From assembly GCF_024679095.1 (NCBI RefSeq), contig NC_066518.1, forward strand, positions 1,263,678 to 1,327,677: a stretch of DNA of 64,000 nucleotides. Direction: 5' to 3'. Positions within the stretch are counted from its first letter, which is position 1; the number at the start of each line of letters is the position of its first letter. Position numbers and translations under genes: made by a program. Positions 1 to 11,789 of this stretch are shown in pieces. Origin of the DNA: Eriocheir sinensis. Lineage: Eukaryota > Arthropoda > Malacostraca > Decapoda > Varunidae. Under the pieces are notes generated by a model that was given only the letters and a program-made list of their open reading frames with translations, was not told the origin of the DNA and searched no databases.

Positions 1-654
1 GGAACCCACCACCGCTATCAGGGAATACCAAGAAAATTAGAATCATTAAGGTAAACAGATGAACATCCACCAAAACTAAATAATCGTGGAAACGTTCCCT
101 AGTGTTTGCCGGTACATTTGTGACCTTATCTGAGGCGTCCGTGTCTTATCGGCGGGGTTTCATGTCCCACCCCAGGAACGGTGAGACGCCTGACCCTGCA
201 TAGCATCAGCGGCGTTGTGCATTAGTCGGCGGGGATGAGGGGGTTAGAGGAGAGGAAGGTGAAAATACTAGAGTTTAATACGTTCTACGTAACAATTGTC
301 CATTGTTTTAAGAGGAATGGTGGTGGTGGTGGGTGGCGGGTGGTTTTGGTAATGACGATAGTAATTCGTTGATTAGTATGCGTGTCCTTGTGTGCGAGGC
401 TCAGAGGCCCAGAATGTTTTAGTTTGTCATGTTATAGAAAACTTGGTGTGCTGGTGACCAGCAGGTTCGCGTCTTGCTTACAACTGGCCATTAAACTCTT
501 AACTTTTACCCGAGGAATTTAGTCTGACATGAAAACTACCACTGAAAAATTTATGTCGCCGAGGAATTTAATCTATGAGAGGTAACTGCTGGAAGACTCG
601 GTCCTCCAACGAGCTAACCACCCATAAGTAAGTTTTTTTTTTTTATGCTTTCAG
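1..654. other. Intron or 5' flank of the MARCH1/8-like gene
   Basis: No coding exon, RNA gene or mobile element is recognisable here. The stretch ends in a T-rich tract and an AG at 653-654 that serves as acceptor for the RING-CH exon. Because that exon opens with the last base of a split codon, at least one upstream coding exon must lie further left, so this stretch is probably intron. A short GGT-rich patch at 318-345 is low complexity. Confidence 0.6.
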
Positions 655-835
655 GATTTGCCACTGCGAGGGAGATGCGGAGACGCCACTCATCGCTCCG
701 TGCTACTGCGCTGGCTCGCTGCGTTACGTCCACCAGTCATGCCTCCAGCAGTGGATCAAGTCCTCAGACACAAAGTCCTGCGAGCTGTGCAAGTTCAACT
801 TCATCATGCACTCAAAGATCAAACCGTTCAACAAG
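655..835 (+). CDS. MARCHF8-like: MARCH1/8-like E3 ubiquitin ligase, RING-CH exon (partial gene)
   Basis: This exon encodes most of a RING-CH finger, the E2-binding domain of membrane-associated E3 ubiquitin ligases that ubiquitinate membrane cargo in endosomes and the plasma membrane. The translation starts [18 protein letters not shown] and continues with VHQSC and CELC. It therefore shows seven of the eight C4HC3 zinc ligands: C, C-x-C, H-x2-C and C-x2-C. The first Cys of C-R-I-C would come from an upstream exon outside the window. The acceptor is TTTCAG at 649-654. The exon begins with the last base of a split Arg codon and ends in phase 0 before GTGAG at 836. The conserved tail after the finger ([12 protein letters not shown]) resembles vertebrate MARCH8/MARCH1 closely. 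MARCH1 and MARCH8 cannot be told apart in an invertebrate, so read the symbol as family level. Confidence 0.93.
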
Positions 836-1894
836 GTGAGATACACATCTCCTCTTTTTCTTCCTCCTCCTCCTCCTCCACACACCAACCCAATTCCCTT
901 CCCACTCCTGTCCTGCTCCTCTTATTTCCACTATATTTTGCCCCACCTCCCTTCCACTACCTTCTCTGTCCTCTTTAGTAATAGCGGAGAGAATTATCAT
1001 AAAAATAAACATTAACAAGAGCTATCCTCTCTCTCCCTTGTACTCTTTAGTTTCCCACGTGACCTCGTGATGTCTGTACACGAGCACGCCAGCACTGACG
1101 TCAAATTGCTATATAGTGCTAATACACAGGCCAGGGAACTACCATGCTGGTGGAAGTACATCTAAAAGACAAATTTCAATTTCTAGCAATAATAAAAAGT
1201 AAGGAGGGTTGTTGGAAGTACTTGCATCTGTATTAATTTCGAATGAAGCACTTATTAGTTCATTATTTATTAGTTTGCTAAATATTTTCAATAAGTATCT
1301 TAATTGTTTTAGTAATGCGTCATTGCTTTACATCTTGCAGAGGTCTGAGAAATTTATTGTTGCCTAGTTATAATATTCCTCAAAGCCCTTGGCGACATTG
1401 ATGCTGCCATAGCTGTGGAAAGTCTCCTACGTAGCTAAATTCTTGTCATTTTCGTATCTTCATCGTTCACATCCCACCCACACAAAAAACATTGGCACAC
1501 TAAACTCACACTAATGCAGAGCAGCGCATGTATACCTGTCTTAACAGCAGCAGCAATAAAAAATAGCAAACATTTCGACGATCCCGTTTTAGCTGTTTTA
1601 GAAATTGACTTAAATAAAATATCTTATAGAAACTGGAGTAGGAGATGAGCACAACTGCGACACACACACACACACACACTCGCCCCGGTGATTGGCCACA
1701 CTTGTGTACTGCTCTCCCGAACACCTGCACACCTACGCATTATCATGCACTGCGAGCATAACCTCTTTCTGTAGCCTTTACAGTTTTTTTTCTTTTCTAT
1801 AACAATTAAAAGTTCCTGAATGTTAATAATCAAATGTGGCGTGACGGGCCGGGGAGTTTCTGTGAATGAGTATTGCGACTATTTTTTATTTTTT

Positions 1895-2224
1895 TTTTAT
1901 TTACATAGGGCTTATGGCGCCGGTAGGCTATTCCTTAAGGGCCTGATGGTCGGCCCAAGCCCGTCATGGCGTAGGCAATTGTTTATAGTGGCGCCATTAT
2001 TGGCTCATGCTGCCCCCCCCGGAGCTCATTCTTGATTTCACTTGCACAGCTTCTTCTAGAGTCCGGGCTGATGGGTGGTCTTCAGGACAGCATGTGGGTT
2101 GCCTTAGGCCACTCGGCGGTGACTGAAAAATCCCAGGTGGTTAACGGCGGATTCGAACCGGCATCATCCACAACGCGGCGAATGCGGGCCCGACACGCTA
2201 ACCACTCAGCCACCGCATCCCCCC
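1895..2224 (-). mobile_element. tRNA-derived SINE, family S1
   Basis: Read on the minus strand from about 2224, the head has an A-box-like GGCTGAGTGGTTAGCG and a B-box GGTTCGAATCC (plus strand GGATTCGAACC near 2150), as in a tRNA-derived pol III promoter. The body includes CCACATGCTGTCC, which recurs in a second copy at 10395-10690. A real tRNA is excluded by the long body and poor cloverleaf. Confidence 0.75.
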
Positions 2225-2477
2225 CCAAGCTGAGGTTGACAAGAGTACACGAATATGATAATGAAGTGGATGGAATTTTTCATCAGAAGGAGACTGAACA
2301 AGAGTTAAATAGAAATGGATATATAATATTATAAATCTTTCGGAGCTAGTGAACAAGTAGCACCGTAGAAATACTCGTCCCTTCTCCGTTTAATCATGTA
2401 GACTCTTTAGAGCTTTAAGTGTGAGGCAAATTCTTAGTGTATTCAGGTGTGTCTGGATCTTAACTGTCTGCGTCTCT

Positions 2478-2488
2478 GTGTGTGTGTA

Positions 2489-2558
<70 letters not shown>
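2478..2558. repeat. (TG)n microsatellite
   Basis: Almost pure TG dinucleotide repeat with one TATT interruption near 2488. It lies in the first visible MARCH-like intron. Apparent long reading frames across it are artefacts of the repeat. Confidence 0.97.
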
Positions 2559-2561
<3 letters not shown>

Positions 2562-3245
2562 TCACTTCATCAACCTCCCAGTTAGCATGGTGTTGTGCAG
2601 TGATACGTTTTCTAGAGCAAGACGTGATTGTTGGAGGTAGAAGGTGTATAGCGTGAGAGGCCGCAGCAAGAAGTGTCGCAGGTGAGGAGAGATGTGAGGG
2701 AAAAGAGGGAGGAAAGAGGAAAGGACAGATGTTAAAATATTTTAGAGGTAAATGGGTGAGAGATGACATGATGACGTGGAAGTTGAAGTATTTCGATAAG
2801 CAAAGACAGGAATAAAGGCGTGGAACGGTGAATATAAGGCAATATGAGTGATGAATGGAGGAAAGACCAGGGATGGGAGGGGATAAATGTAGCCTGTGCA
2901 GCCATGAAAGAATGGGAAGATGCGTTTATAGTGAGAGGAAATGTGGGTAGACTATAGTCCGACACAGATTATGAAGTCAGTTTGTGTGGGGCCCAAACCT
3001 CATCACAGCGTTGCCACATCACCCCCAATACATCATTCTCCCTCATATGTCATCTACGTACGATTTGAAATTGTTTCTCAAATATGCTGTATACATTAGA
3101 TAAAATCTGGCAGCGCAATGGCCAGGGAACTTCCCGAGCCGGCCCCGCCCAAACTGACTTAATAGCTGAGTATGACTATAACGACTTCCATAGAGTCGCA
3201 ATAAAGTAGAGTGTGGGTGTAGGTAGAGTCGCAGAGGAGGTGAAA

Positions 3246-3264
3246 GAGGGGGGGGGGGGGGGGG
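3246..3264. repeat. Poly-G run
   Basis: About 19 consecutive G residues, prone to slippage and sequencing error. The strand has G-quadruplex potential. Confidence 0.9.
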
Positions 3265-3759
3265 CTTGCTACCAGTATATTTGTGAAGTGTCATGAAGCA
3301 GAAAATAAAGGGAGAACGTAGGGAGCTAATAGAAACAATTTAAGTAAAGCTGCATATGAGGGGAAATTAACCAAGGAAGAAAGTGCGAAAATACTAAATT
3401 GCCGAAGGTGGGAGGAGTACGAGAAGGAAGTAAGTGGGAAAGTTATGGGCCTCTGTGATAGATTCGGTGCGCGGGGGGATAAGGGAGACTATGGAAAATT
3501 GTAGCGTCATGGAGTCAATCGTATTAAATGGAAGTTTAGAGGGAGGTGGGAAGGTTACGAGACTCTCTGTAAGGTTTGGTGAGACAGGATGGTGAGGAAA
3601 AATGTGAAAGAAAGTAGCGTCGTAGTGACTCGTATGTGAGGAAAGTTAAAGAGGGAAGGTTACGAAGCTGTGTGGTAGGGTCGAGAGAAATCTTGGGCCA
3701 GGAATAAGAGGCTTAGACGCGAACTCCTTGAACGGGCCGTGTCAACAAGAGTGGAGTGT

Positions 3760-3860
<101 letters not shown>

Positions 3861-4092
3861 AAATAGATAAATGAGGAAGTGACCTAGGTGTGCAGTATGC
3901 TTTTGTTGCTGTTGTTTTGTGTTTTACAGCTCACCTCATCTTTGGTAGTAAACATAAAAGACCTTTGATACAAAAGGGATCGTCCGCCACAAGGCTAAGG
4001 TGGGCGACAGCTGAAGGTTTCCTCTCATTAACAAAAGTATTGCGGTAATATTTATAGCAACGCCAGCAGGACACGAATTGAATTGATAGCTT

Positions 4093-4228
<136 letters not shown>

Positions 4229-4243
4229 ATGACATTAATGTTA

Positions 4244-4264
4244 ATAGTAATAATAATAATAATA

Positions 4265-4322
<58 letters not shown>
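4244..4322. repeat. (TAA)n/(TTA)n palindromic microsatellite
   Basis: A short run of TAA units switches to a longer run of TTA units. The tract is therefore partly self-complementary and could form a hairpin. Confidence 0.95.
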
Positions 4323-4324
<2 letters not shown>

Positions 4325-4896
4325 ACTAACTCGGCAATGGATTCAAAACAGAGTACGTACCTGACAATAAGACCAGGATAAATATTATATCGGCTAATAA
4401 TTATTAGGGTAGTGGCCCTTGGTGGGTGGCAGTCCTGGCAGTCATGCAATTCTTGCTGGTATACTCTAGAAAGCAGGAAGAAAAGATTGAACAGGATAAT
4501 TATAGTGGAGAGCAGCAAATGGAGCGTGACTTCAATGTACCAAGGTACTGATCAATGGAACAGCATGACGGATGGAAGAAACTCTCCGCAGATGACCGAG
4601 TACCAGTATCTTTCTGTTTTGGGCTCAAGATGGGTAGCCCAGATCTAGGTGTATTTTAAGAGGTGGCATTTCTTAACAAAAATACTATAAATAATCGATG
4701 TAGGGTTGATTTAGGATCCATGAGTAATGTGTTAGCGGTAGTGATTCAGAAGACCATGGAACTTGTATTTTATTTTTTTTCCTTGAGTCCGGACAACCCC
4801 TTAGTGGTTAATGGGCTAGAACTATAACGGCGCCAAAAGTCCGTATTAGAATAATGAGAATGTGAGAGTGGTGTGGTGAAGGTCTTCACTTTCCAG

Positions 4897-5027
4897 TGGG
4901 AGAAGCTGGATATGTCGGGGATGGAGCGGCGCAAGATAGCTTGTTCGGTTACCTTCCACGTGGTGGCCATCACCTGCGTCGTGTGGTCCCTCTACGTCCT
5001 CATCGAACGGACCACCGAGGAGGTCCA

Positions 5028-5028
<1 letters not shown>
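4897..5028 (+). CDS. MARCHF8-like: MARCH1/8-like ligase, transmembrane-1 exon
   Basis: A 44-codon exon opening [18 protein letters not shown] and continuing [19 protein letters not shown], which is the juxtamembrane region and first transmembrane helix of MARCH1/8 ligases. A polar loop ending TTEEVQ follows. It is phase 0 at both ends: the acceptor CAG is at 4894-4896 and the donor is GT at 5029. The 5' splice site reads CAG|GTGAGAGAGA, so a GA microsatellite starts within the donor consensus itself, at about +4. The two membrane helices position the finger in the cytosol, where these ligases act on neighbouring membrane cargo. Homology is unmistakable by eye. Confidence 0.93.

Positions 5029-5029
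<1 letters not shown>

Positions 5030-5087
<58 letters not shown>
5030..5087. repeat. (GA)n microsatellite abutting a splice donor
   Basis: The repeat begins in the donor site of the preceding exon (GTGAGAGAGA). It runs about 55 bp and then abuts the 3' end of a minus-strand LINE. Confidence 0.97.
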
Positions 5088-5089
<2 letters not shown>

Positions 5090-5260
5090 TACATAGATAT
5101 TCAGACCACACAGACACCCTATAGTCCAGACTATAGTAGACTATGTATATCCTTATACCTAAGTAAAATTATAATAAGTCAAATGCAATAAGGCTCTGCA
5201 TTTCTACTTTAGTAAATATTAAAGTGAAGGAAGTTTCGGTCCTTTTTGAAGACATGTTAT
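5088..5260 (-). mobile_element. 5'-truncated LINE 3' end (family E) inside intron
   Basis: The sequence ATTTACATAG, then TCAGACCACACAGAC, and a stretch ending GTGAAGGAAGT parallel 60640-60790, the 3' end of a LINE on the minus strand. Only about 170 bp are detectable, so it is a heavily 5'-truncated insertion. Its 3' end directly touches the GA tract, as in the larger copy. Confidence 0.7.
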
Positions 5261-5438
5261 TAAAAATGACGTTTGTGTGAATAAACACCTTAGCCATTGT
5301 ATATTTTTTAATAACTATATTTGTATGCCCTTTGGATAGAATTACTTTAGTCATCGTGAGCTGCAAATATTCCACTGGTAATGAAATGGTATTAGGGCGA
5401 GGGCGTGACGTGCTGCCTCACTTATCCCGTCCCGGCAG

Positions 5439-5603
5439 GAGGGTACTCTGGAGTGGCCCTTCTGGACGAAGCTGATCGTGGTGGCCATAGGCTTCACCGG
5501 GGGCTTGGTATTCATGTACGTGCAGTGCAAGATGTACGTGCAGCTGTGCAAGAGGTGGCGTGCCTTCAATAGAGTCATCTACGTCCAAAATGCTCCTGAA
5601 AAG
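5439..5603 (+). CDS. MARCHF8-like: MARCH1/8-like ligase, transmembrane-2 exon
   Basis: A 55-codon exon reading EGTLEWPFWTKLIVVAIG, then FTGGLVFMYVQCKMYVQL, and ending FNRVIYVQNAPEK. This is the second transmembrane helix and the highly conserved cytosolic juxtamembrane segment of MARCH1/8. It is phase 0 at both ends, with acceptor CAG at 5436-5438 and donor GT at 5604. The preceding intron is 410 bp and the following one 196 bp. Together with the previous exon it gives the two-helix hairpin of this subfamily. No frame damage is visible, so the gene is probably active. Confidence 0.93.
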
Positions 5604-5799
5604 GTATGGAAAACTCGTCGTTTTAGGTGTTGTGTTCTCTCCTCAGAGAATGTTTCGCCGGCGTGCACTACTTTCATGACACAACGTAAAGCACGGCCCA
5701 CACACGGCCGCTGTGGTCTGTCGGGGCCAGCTGCTTGTTTTGAACAACTCCACTGTATATATATGGATGCTTCTTCCATGAAGTTATCGCGTGGTACAG

Positions 5800-6148
5800 G
5801 TTCCTCTGAGTGAGCGGGACCGAGCAGACCTGCAGAGGGAGGCGGGACAGCAGTGTGGCGACGGCGGTGGAGGCGGCGGCGGCAAGGACCCGTGCAGCGA
5901 GTCGCATGAGTCAGAAAAGTCACTCATGGGTGTGTCCATCATCACGGGGCCGACCGGCAACGACCTAACGTCCACCACTACCATCACTCTTTCCTCCTCA
6001 CCTCTCAGCACTATTGCCACTATCACAACCACCTCCTCTCTCACCCTCACAAACTCCACCAACACCAACACCGCCACTCCGAGCCCTCCAGGGGCAGTGT
6101 GGACGGACGTGGCGTCGCTGCAGCCTGCACCGCAGACTAGCTTCACAG
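5800..6148 (+). CDS. MARCHF8-like: MARCH1/8-like ligase, Ser/Thr-rich C-tail exon
   Basis: The acceptor TACAG at 5795-5799 opens a phase-0 exon: VPLSERDRADLQREAGQQ, an eight-residue Gly-rich run, then an acidic SESHESEKS patch. A long Ser/Thr/Asn tail ends QPAPQTSFT. Reading on, the frame stops at 6175-6177 (TAG), eight codons after a good donor ACAG|GTTTCA at 6149. No AATAAA is seen in the following 400 bp, which argues that splicing at 6148 is the main form. The tail is less conserved than the membrane part, as expected for cytosolic tails in this family. Ending at 6148 leaves one extra base, which matches the acceptor at 17856. Confidence 0.8.
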
Positions 6149-7554
6149 GTTTCACCAAAACGACTCTCACGTTTTAGGTTGCTTATATACTTTTACTTTT
6201 TATTATGACTGATTTTTAGACTGCAATGCACTAAAATCTTATTTTCCCGCCTACTTTTTCATTAATGCATGCAGGTCCACGTTGCATAAACCTCGTTGAG
6301 TTTCTTGGTAAGTTCTGGCCTCACGAATGCACCAGTATGCCGCCGCTGTGCTATTTGACTCTCCTCTGTGTTTCCTGAAGCTTCCAGCGAAAACTCCCAA
6401 TTTATCACGTTCATAGTTTTACAATTAGTGATCTTGTCTTTTGTTCGAAACAGTGAACACCAAACGTTGCACCTTAGTCCTGCAAGTAGTCCCAGCAACA
6501 ACATTCCATCGTCCGACATTGATTATTATTTGCGTTTTTTTTAATGGGTGGATGGGATTTTTTATGTTAGTATACAGCAGCCGATTCTTGTTAAATTTGG
6601 CTGAATATTTACTGATTTAGTAAAAATTAACGATCACTTACTATGACAGCAATGTATCGACGAGAAAAGGTAATTTGAGTTAGTAATGAGGACCTGAAAA
6701 GGAAATGAAGAACTGCAATTAGTTACTTTGGAAAGTTTCATCTCGGTGAAGATGTTAGGTTGAGATAAGAGGTGGTGGTCAACTCAACAGTAGATGTTCT
6801 GACAACGGTTGCAAATGTGGGGTGGAGCTGTAGATAATTTAGAAGCATAACAAAATTCAAAACTATTAGGACATTTCGGCCTGGTTTAGATTACTTCGTT
6901 TTCCTATATTATATAACAATAACATTGAATGCAGCGTTATCAATGACGTCAGATCCGTTACGGCACAGAGTTCGGACAGCCACTCAAAGCCCTCACCGTT
7001 GCCACTTGCCAGCATGGACGATTTCCCCCCTTCCAAAATTCCTGTGGACGTAGAATTCACCCTAAGCATAACCATTACTAGAGTCTTCAATCGTAGAGGT
7101 TGGTTGTGGCAGCTGTTGATTGAGGGGCCGCAATACATATACAATAATTATAGAGTACTGATAGAAAGAGATAAGACAGCAGAGAAGTGTTTCTTGGAAT
7201 AGGTACAAGGTTCCATATATACATGCTAGAGTTGTCTCTGACTCAATATAGCAACAAGTAACTACACTAGTCTATAACATAGCCCACGCATCTCTTGAAA
7301 AGATGGATATTACCCACTTCTGTAGCCACTAACCTCTACAGATGACTGAAGTATCATGGATCTTGGAAAGCGGAGTCAAGAAAGAGGGAAGCTTTGTTAT
7401 CTGTTCCTCTTGTGTGTAGCTAAGGAAAGGGCACAATATTTCTACCTTGCTGTAAGACTGTACTATAATGTTCCACTCAAATAATTTGAACAGGTTCCTG
7501 TGAAACAACAAGGAAGCATCACTCTCTTTTACTTAACCTATCCACAGGGGCAGG

Positions 7555-8930
7555 TGTAGGGGGCGAGATAGAGGAGGCAATAAAGAAGGTCAAAGAAAGG
7601 TCCCAGGGATTAAAGGTGTAACAGCAGGAATGCTGAAATATGGAGCAGATGCTTTGGATATGTAATCTAGCATGGAAGTAGGGTGAGGTGCTTGAAGACT
7701 AGGAAAAACACATCCATTGGGGAATAAACTTATCTATCGTGACAGGAAGGGTGTTTGAGAGAGTTTGAGACGAGGATGATGAAAATGTCAGCTAAACATC
7801 GTGGACCAATCTTTGGACGGAAAATGATTATCAAAAAGTACCTTCAGATGGGTAGGAAGCTGTTTGCTACTTTCATGGACCTGGAGGAGTCTTGTGACAG
7901 GGTTGACAGGAATGGCATATGGGGTATCCTGAAAATCTATGGTGTGGGAGGGCATATACTTGCAACTGTTTCTATACTTGTAAATGGAGAGCTGATTGAA
8001 ATTTTGGGGGTTGATGTGGATATGAGAGAGGGGTGTGTGATGTCCCTTTGACTGTCCAACATTTCCATTGATGATTGTAGGAAATAGATTAAAGTCGGAG
8101 TAGGCATTTCAGGTGCAAGAATGAAAGTGAGAGGTACAGAGCAGTTCTTGGTGTTAGACCTATTTGCAGATGATACAGTGTTGGCACAAAATGAAAGGAT
8201 GCTACAGGGGATTGTGGATGGGTGAGTAAGGTAATGGTAGAGAGCAGACCACTGATTTTGCAAAGACATACAGAGTGTGGGCAGAGAGCATGACAGAGTT
8301 TAAGATCTGGTTGGGGGAAAAGGATGAAGTAATTTAATATAAACACTTTTAGATGGTTTTATGTAAGTATGGGAACATGGAGGAAGAAGGTAGTGAAGGG
8401 CAGACAGGTAGTAGCTGTGCTGAAGAGTTATGAAAGAAAGAAGTGCAAGCATGGGGGTGAAGGATAATATAGCATCAGCACAGCACAGCAATCACGAATA
8501 TGTGCAGTGGAGATATAACAGTGTAGAAGAGGTGCCTTTGGTGTGACAAGATCGAATGGAGACAGTAATAAAGATGTGTATGAGAGTTAAGGTATGGCTC
8601 TAACAGCAAAGGGAGTGGACTGTAGAGTTGTTAAACGGGTGAAATGTTGTAAGTACTCTGAGATGGTTTGGACGTACAACAATAAAGAATCAAGGTGACC
8701 ATGTGAATAGAGTGTATAATGATAAGATTAAAAGAGAGGCTATCGGGAAAGACCATCAGTGAAATGGATCAATAGAGTGGAGGAGTATTGGAAAGAGACA
8801 GAGTTGGCAGGTGAGAAAATGAGTGTGATGAGCAGGATTGGTAGAAGAGGGAAAATTGGAGACACCTGTGTGGCCACTTCCTTGGGGGAAGTTCCCATGA
8901 GAGAGGACAGAGCATTGGAGATGTAGATAA
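7555..8930 (+). mobile_element. Decayed LINE, family A (reverse transcriptase)
   Basis: Reverse-transcriptase motifs are readable in more than one frame. LFATFMDLEESCDRVDRNG (about 7860) is RT block A-like, GCVMSL follows at about 8033, and FADDTVLAQNE (about 8161-8195) is the catalytic FADD box. Further on, segments match the C-terminal ERFGM and FGH region also seen in reverse at 25790-26240. Stops and frameshifts are frequent, so the copy is dead. Confidence 0.8.
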
Positions 8931-10394
8931 ATAGATAGATTACCATTTGCTGAAGTTATTGTATCAATAATAAAATAAAACATCTCATAAAAAAATCTCA
9001 TGAATATAGTGGTGTAACCTGATCATATATAAAATGCTGTATAACCAAAACCGGGAAATATTTATAAAAACATGTTGCATCCTCCTTCAGAGTGGTATAG
9101 GTCACTATTTCTTGCTATTTTTTAAGAAACCAGTGGAATTGCTGCTGGCAATAATGTGGTTATAATTATGACTTTTAAAGAGCTCTCATTCACTCTGAAT
9201 ATAGATAGTGACTTCAGAACTTGTCATGATGTCTTACAAACAGTTAGACAAAATACATATGAAGAAAAGCCACCACCAACAAACAATACACAGATGCTAA
9301 GATAATTACATATTTTGAAAAGTTTTTATACTCAAAATATTCTGGCATAAAGGAAAGGGAATAATAATTGGTTACAGTACTTTCAGGTTGTTCATTTATG
9401 CAAACATAAATCCATGTTGGACAAGGAACTAGTGCAGATATAAATGGTGCAGTTTTGCTACATTACTACGTGTGCAGAGTTGTAATGCACCAGTACCGCT
9501 ACTTAACTTGTACGTAATTCTTTTGTTGCTGATGAGTCTGGTAACTTGAGTAAATCACTGAGTCACCTGTTATGTTTACTTGTGTGTTATAATAATCAAC
9601 TAACATGATCATTTATTATCAGTTGTATTTTGTAGGTAGATAACTGTAGCTAAGGTGACTCGACCTGACAACTAATGAACAAATTACAAGTGCTATACAG
9701 GGGAACATTTTGCTCTGTGTCTGATGCAGGAACTTACATAGTCCTCCAGCACTCTGGGTGGTCTCCTGGATCTTCTGCTACCTATGATGGCTTTGATTTA
9801 ATTATACTTATATATTTCTTTTTGCATGATAAGATTCTCTTTGCATACCGACTTCAGTGACAGCTGCATATATTTGGCATTTTCACTGTGCCTCAGTCCT
9901 AAGGTTGGACTATGACCAGGTGTGTGTTTTGGTGACGTTTTTATGTGCAAATACTCATCACCTATTGTTACATATTATATGTAACTGCTTTCTGATTCAG
10001 TCTTGGTAAGTAATTATTCATAAAATATAAATAATTGTCTTTGATACAGATAAATCCTCAAATTGCAACAAAGGCTGTTTCTTTGGATTTAAGAAGTTAT
10101 TTTAGAATTGATTTATAGTGTGAAATTTCAAGTTAATTAAACTCCCATTGAAGAATTTGTCCATGCCAACAATACAGGCATACATTTTTTCCTACATTTT
10201 TGAGTGCAAAGATCACAATTATTTAATAGGCTATTACCTTTTTTTTTTTCAAGTTGGTTAAGCCAAACAAAAGGGAATTTGATAAGGTATTTCTTGTTTA
10301 TGTGGTTAGCCAATGATGAAAATTAGTGAAAATCATTTCCACCATACATAGTATACTTTACAAAATGTTTGGCACAGAAATTTGCATTTTATGC

Positions 10395-10690
10395 TTTTTT
10401 TTCCTACCAATAGCACCAGTAGGCTGTCTTGTGTGGCATGTGGACCTCCCTAGCCTGTTAGTGGTGTGGGCAAATTTTATTCAAAATGTCTCTCGCTTGG
10501 CCCATGTTGCCCCTCAGTGCTCCTCTTGACCAAAGTCACTGAAGTTTAGGGTTAATTAAGGATCTGGACAGCATGTGGGTAATCCTCCACCACATGGCTA
10601 TGGTTGAAAATTGTCAGTGTCTTGCAGTGGGACTCGAACCCCAGTCCTTGGGATCACCACATCCATGCACTGACCACTCAGCCATCACTT
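10395..10690 (-). mobile_element. tRNA-derived SINE, family S1
   Basis: The B-box on the minus strand is GGTTCGAGTCC (plus strand GGGACTCGAACC, about 10629) and the A-box is GATGGCTGAGTGG, both near the 10690 end. Body words such as GGACAGCATGTGGGT match the copy at 1895-2224. Confidence 0.72.
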
Positions 10691-10916
10691 AGCTGTTCCA
10701 TGGTATTTTTTTTATTTGACAGTTAAATAAAGGCATAGAAGATTAATAATTCAGTTGCATCCTCCAAATACCTTGAATTTAGGTACATATTCCTGTGATT
10801 GATTCATTATTGCATTTGCAAGAAAACCCAAAGTGCTTGTTTGAGACAGTCATTACTTTTTCATACTTCCAGAAGACTGAAACTGAATGCAGTTGAAAAT
10901 TGTGTGTGTGGGTGTG

Positions 10917-11150
<234 letters not shown>

Positions 11151-11504
11151 CAGTTATTTTATTGCACATATTATTCTTGCAAATTTTTGCATGTCACAAG
11201 CTGTAGCCGCTGTGTTATGCAAACCTTGCATTATTTACAGTGCAGTATCATTGTTCCTAATTAATAGAGGGGCAATATTATTGTGCTTGCTTCATTAAGT
11301 TTTTAATCTAGAATTTAGGTTCAGATCTTCTAACTTATATCATCTAAAAGTGAAAATAAAAAGAAATATACATTTCAGTTACAAAAGTGTTATTTGTTTC
11401 TTTTTGTTTTAATGTAATACTACAGGGAACACTGTACAGTAAAACTCCTTTTTCTTTGAGCCACAGTTTATGTGCATTATATTAAGTGACATCACTGCAG
11501 ACAC

Positions 11505-11735
11505 ATCTTTGTGGTGTAGTGGCCTAGGCAGTTGGCACACAGCTCACTCAGCTGTTCATCCTTCTTTTCAGGCTAGTATATAAATGGGTACCTGGAGAAA
11601 CCTGGGGAAGGTAAACTGTGGTAACATCACACTGGCCCTGTATCCTGGGATAATGAGTTCAAACCCACCACAGGCTCAAGGTCCATTGAGACTGAGATAG
11701 CACTGAGGCCACGTACAGTAATAGCATATGCCCTC
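11505..11735 (+). mobile_element. SINE, family S4
   Basis: GTGGTGTAGTGGCCTAGGCA resembles an A-box head. It is followed by body words CAGCTGTTCATCCTTC, GTACCTGGAGAAACCTG and GGGATAATGAGTTC, shared with copies at 52845-53085 and (reversed) 53690-53938. The internal tRNA-like part is decayed. Confidence 0.65.
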
Positions 11736-11789
11736 AACTTTACCTTTACTGCATACGAAAATTCACTGGGTACAACACTGATGGTTAAT

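Noticed and set aside
2140..2224. A genuine tRNA gene on the minus strand (also S2-S5 heads)
   Set aside because: A- and B-boxes are present, but no acceptor stem pairs convincingly, a long body follows, and copies recur in the window, so these are SINEs.
5604..5799. Retained-intron reading of 5478-5813 as one exon
   Set aside because: The frame continues as WKTRRFRCC, unlike MARCH proteins, while GT at 5604 and TACAG at 5799 give a clean phase-0 intron.
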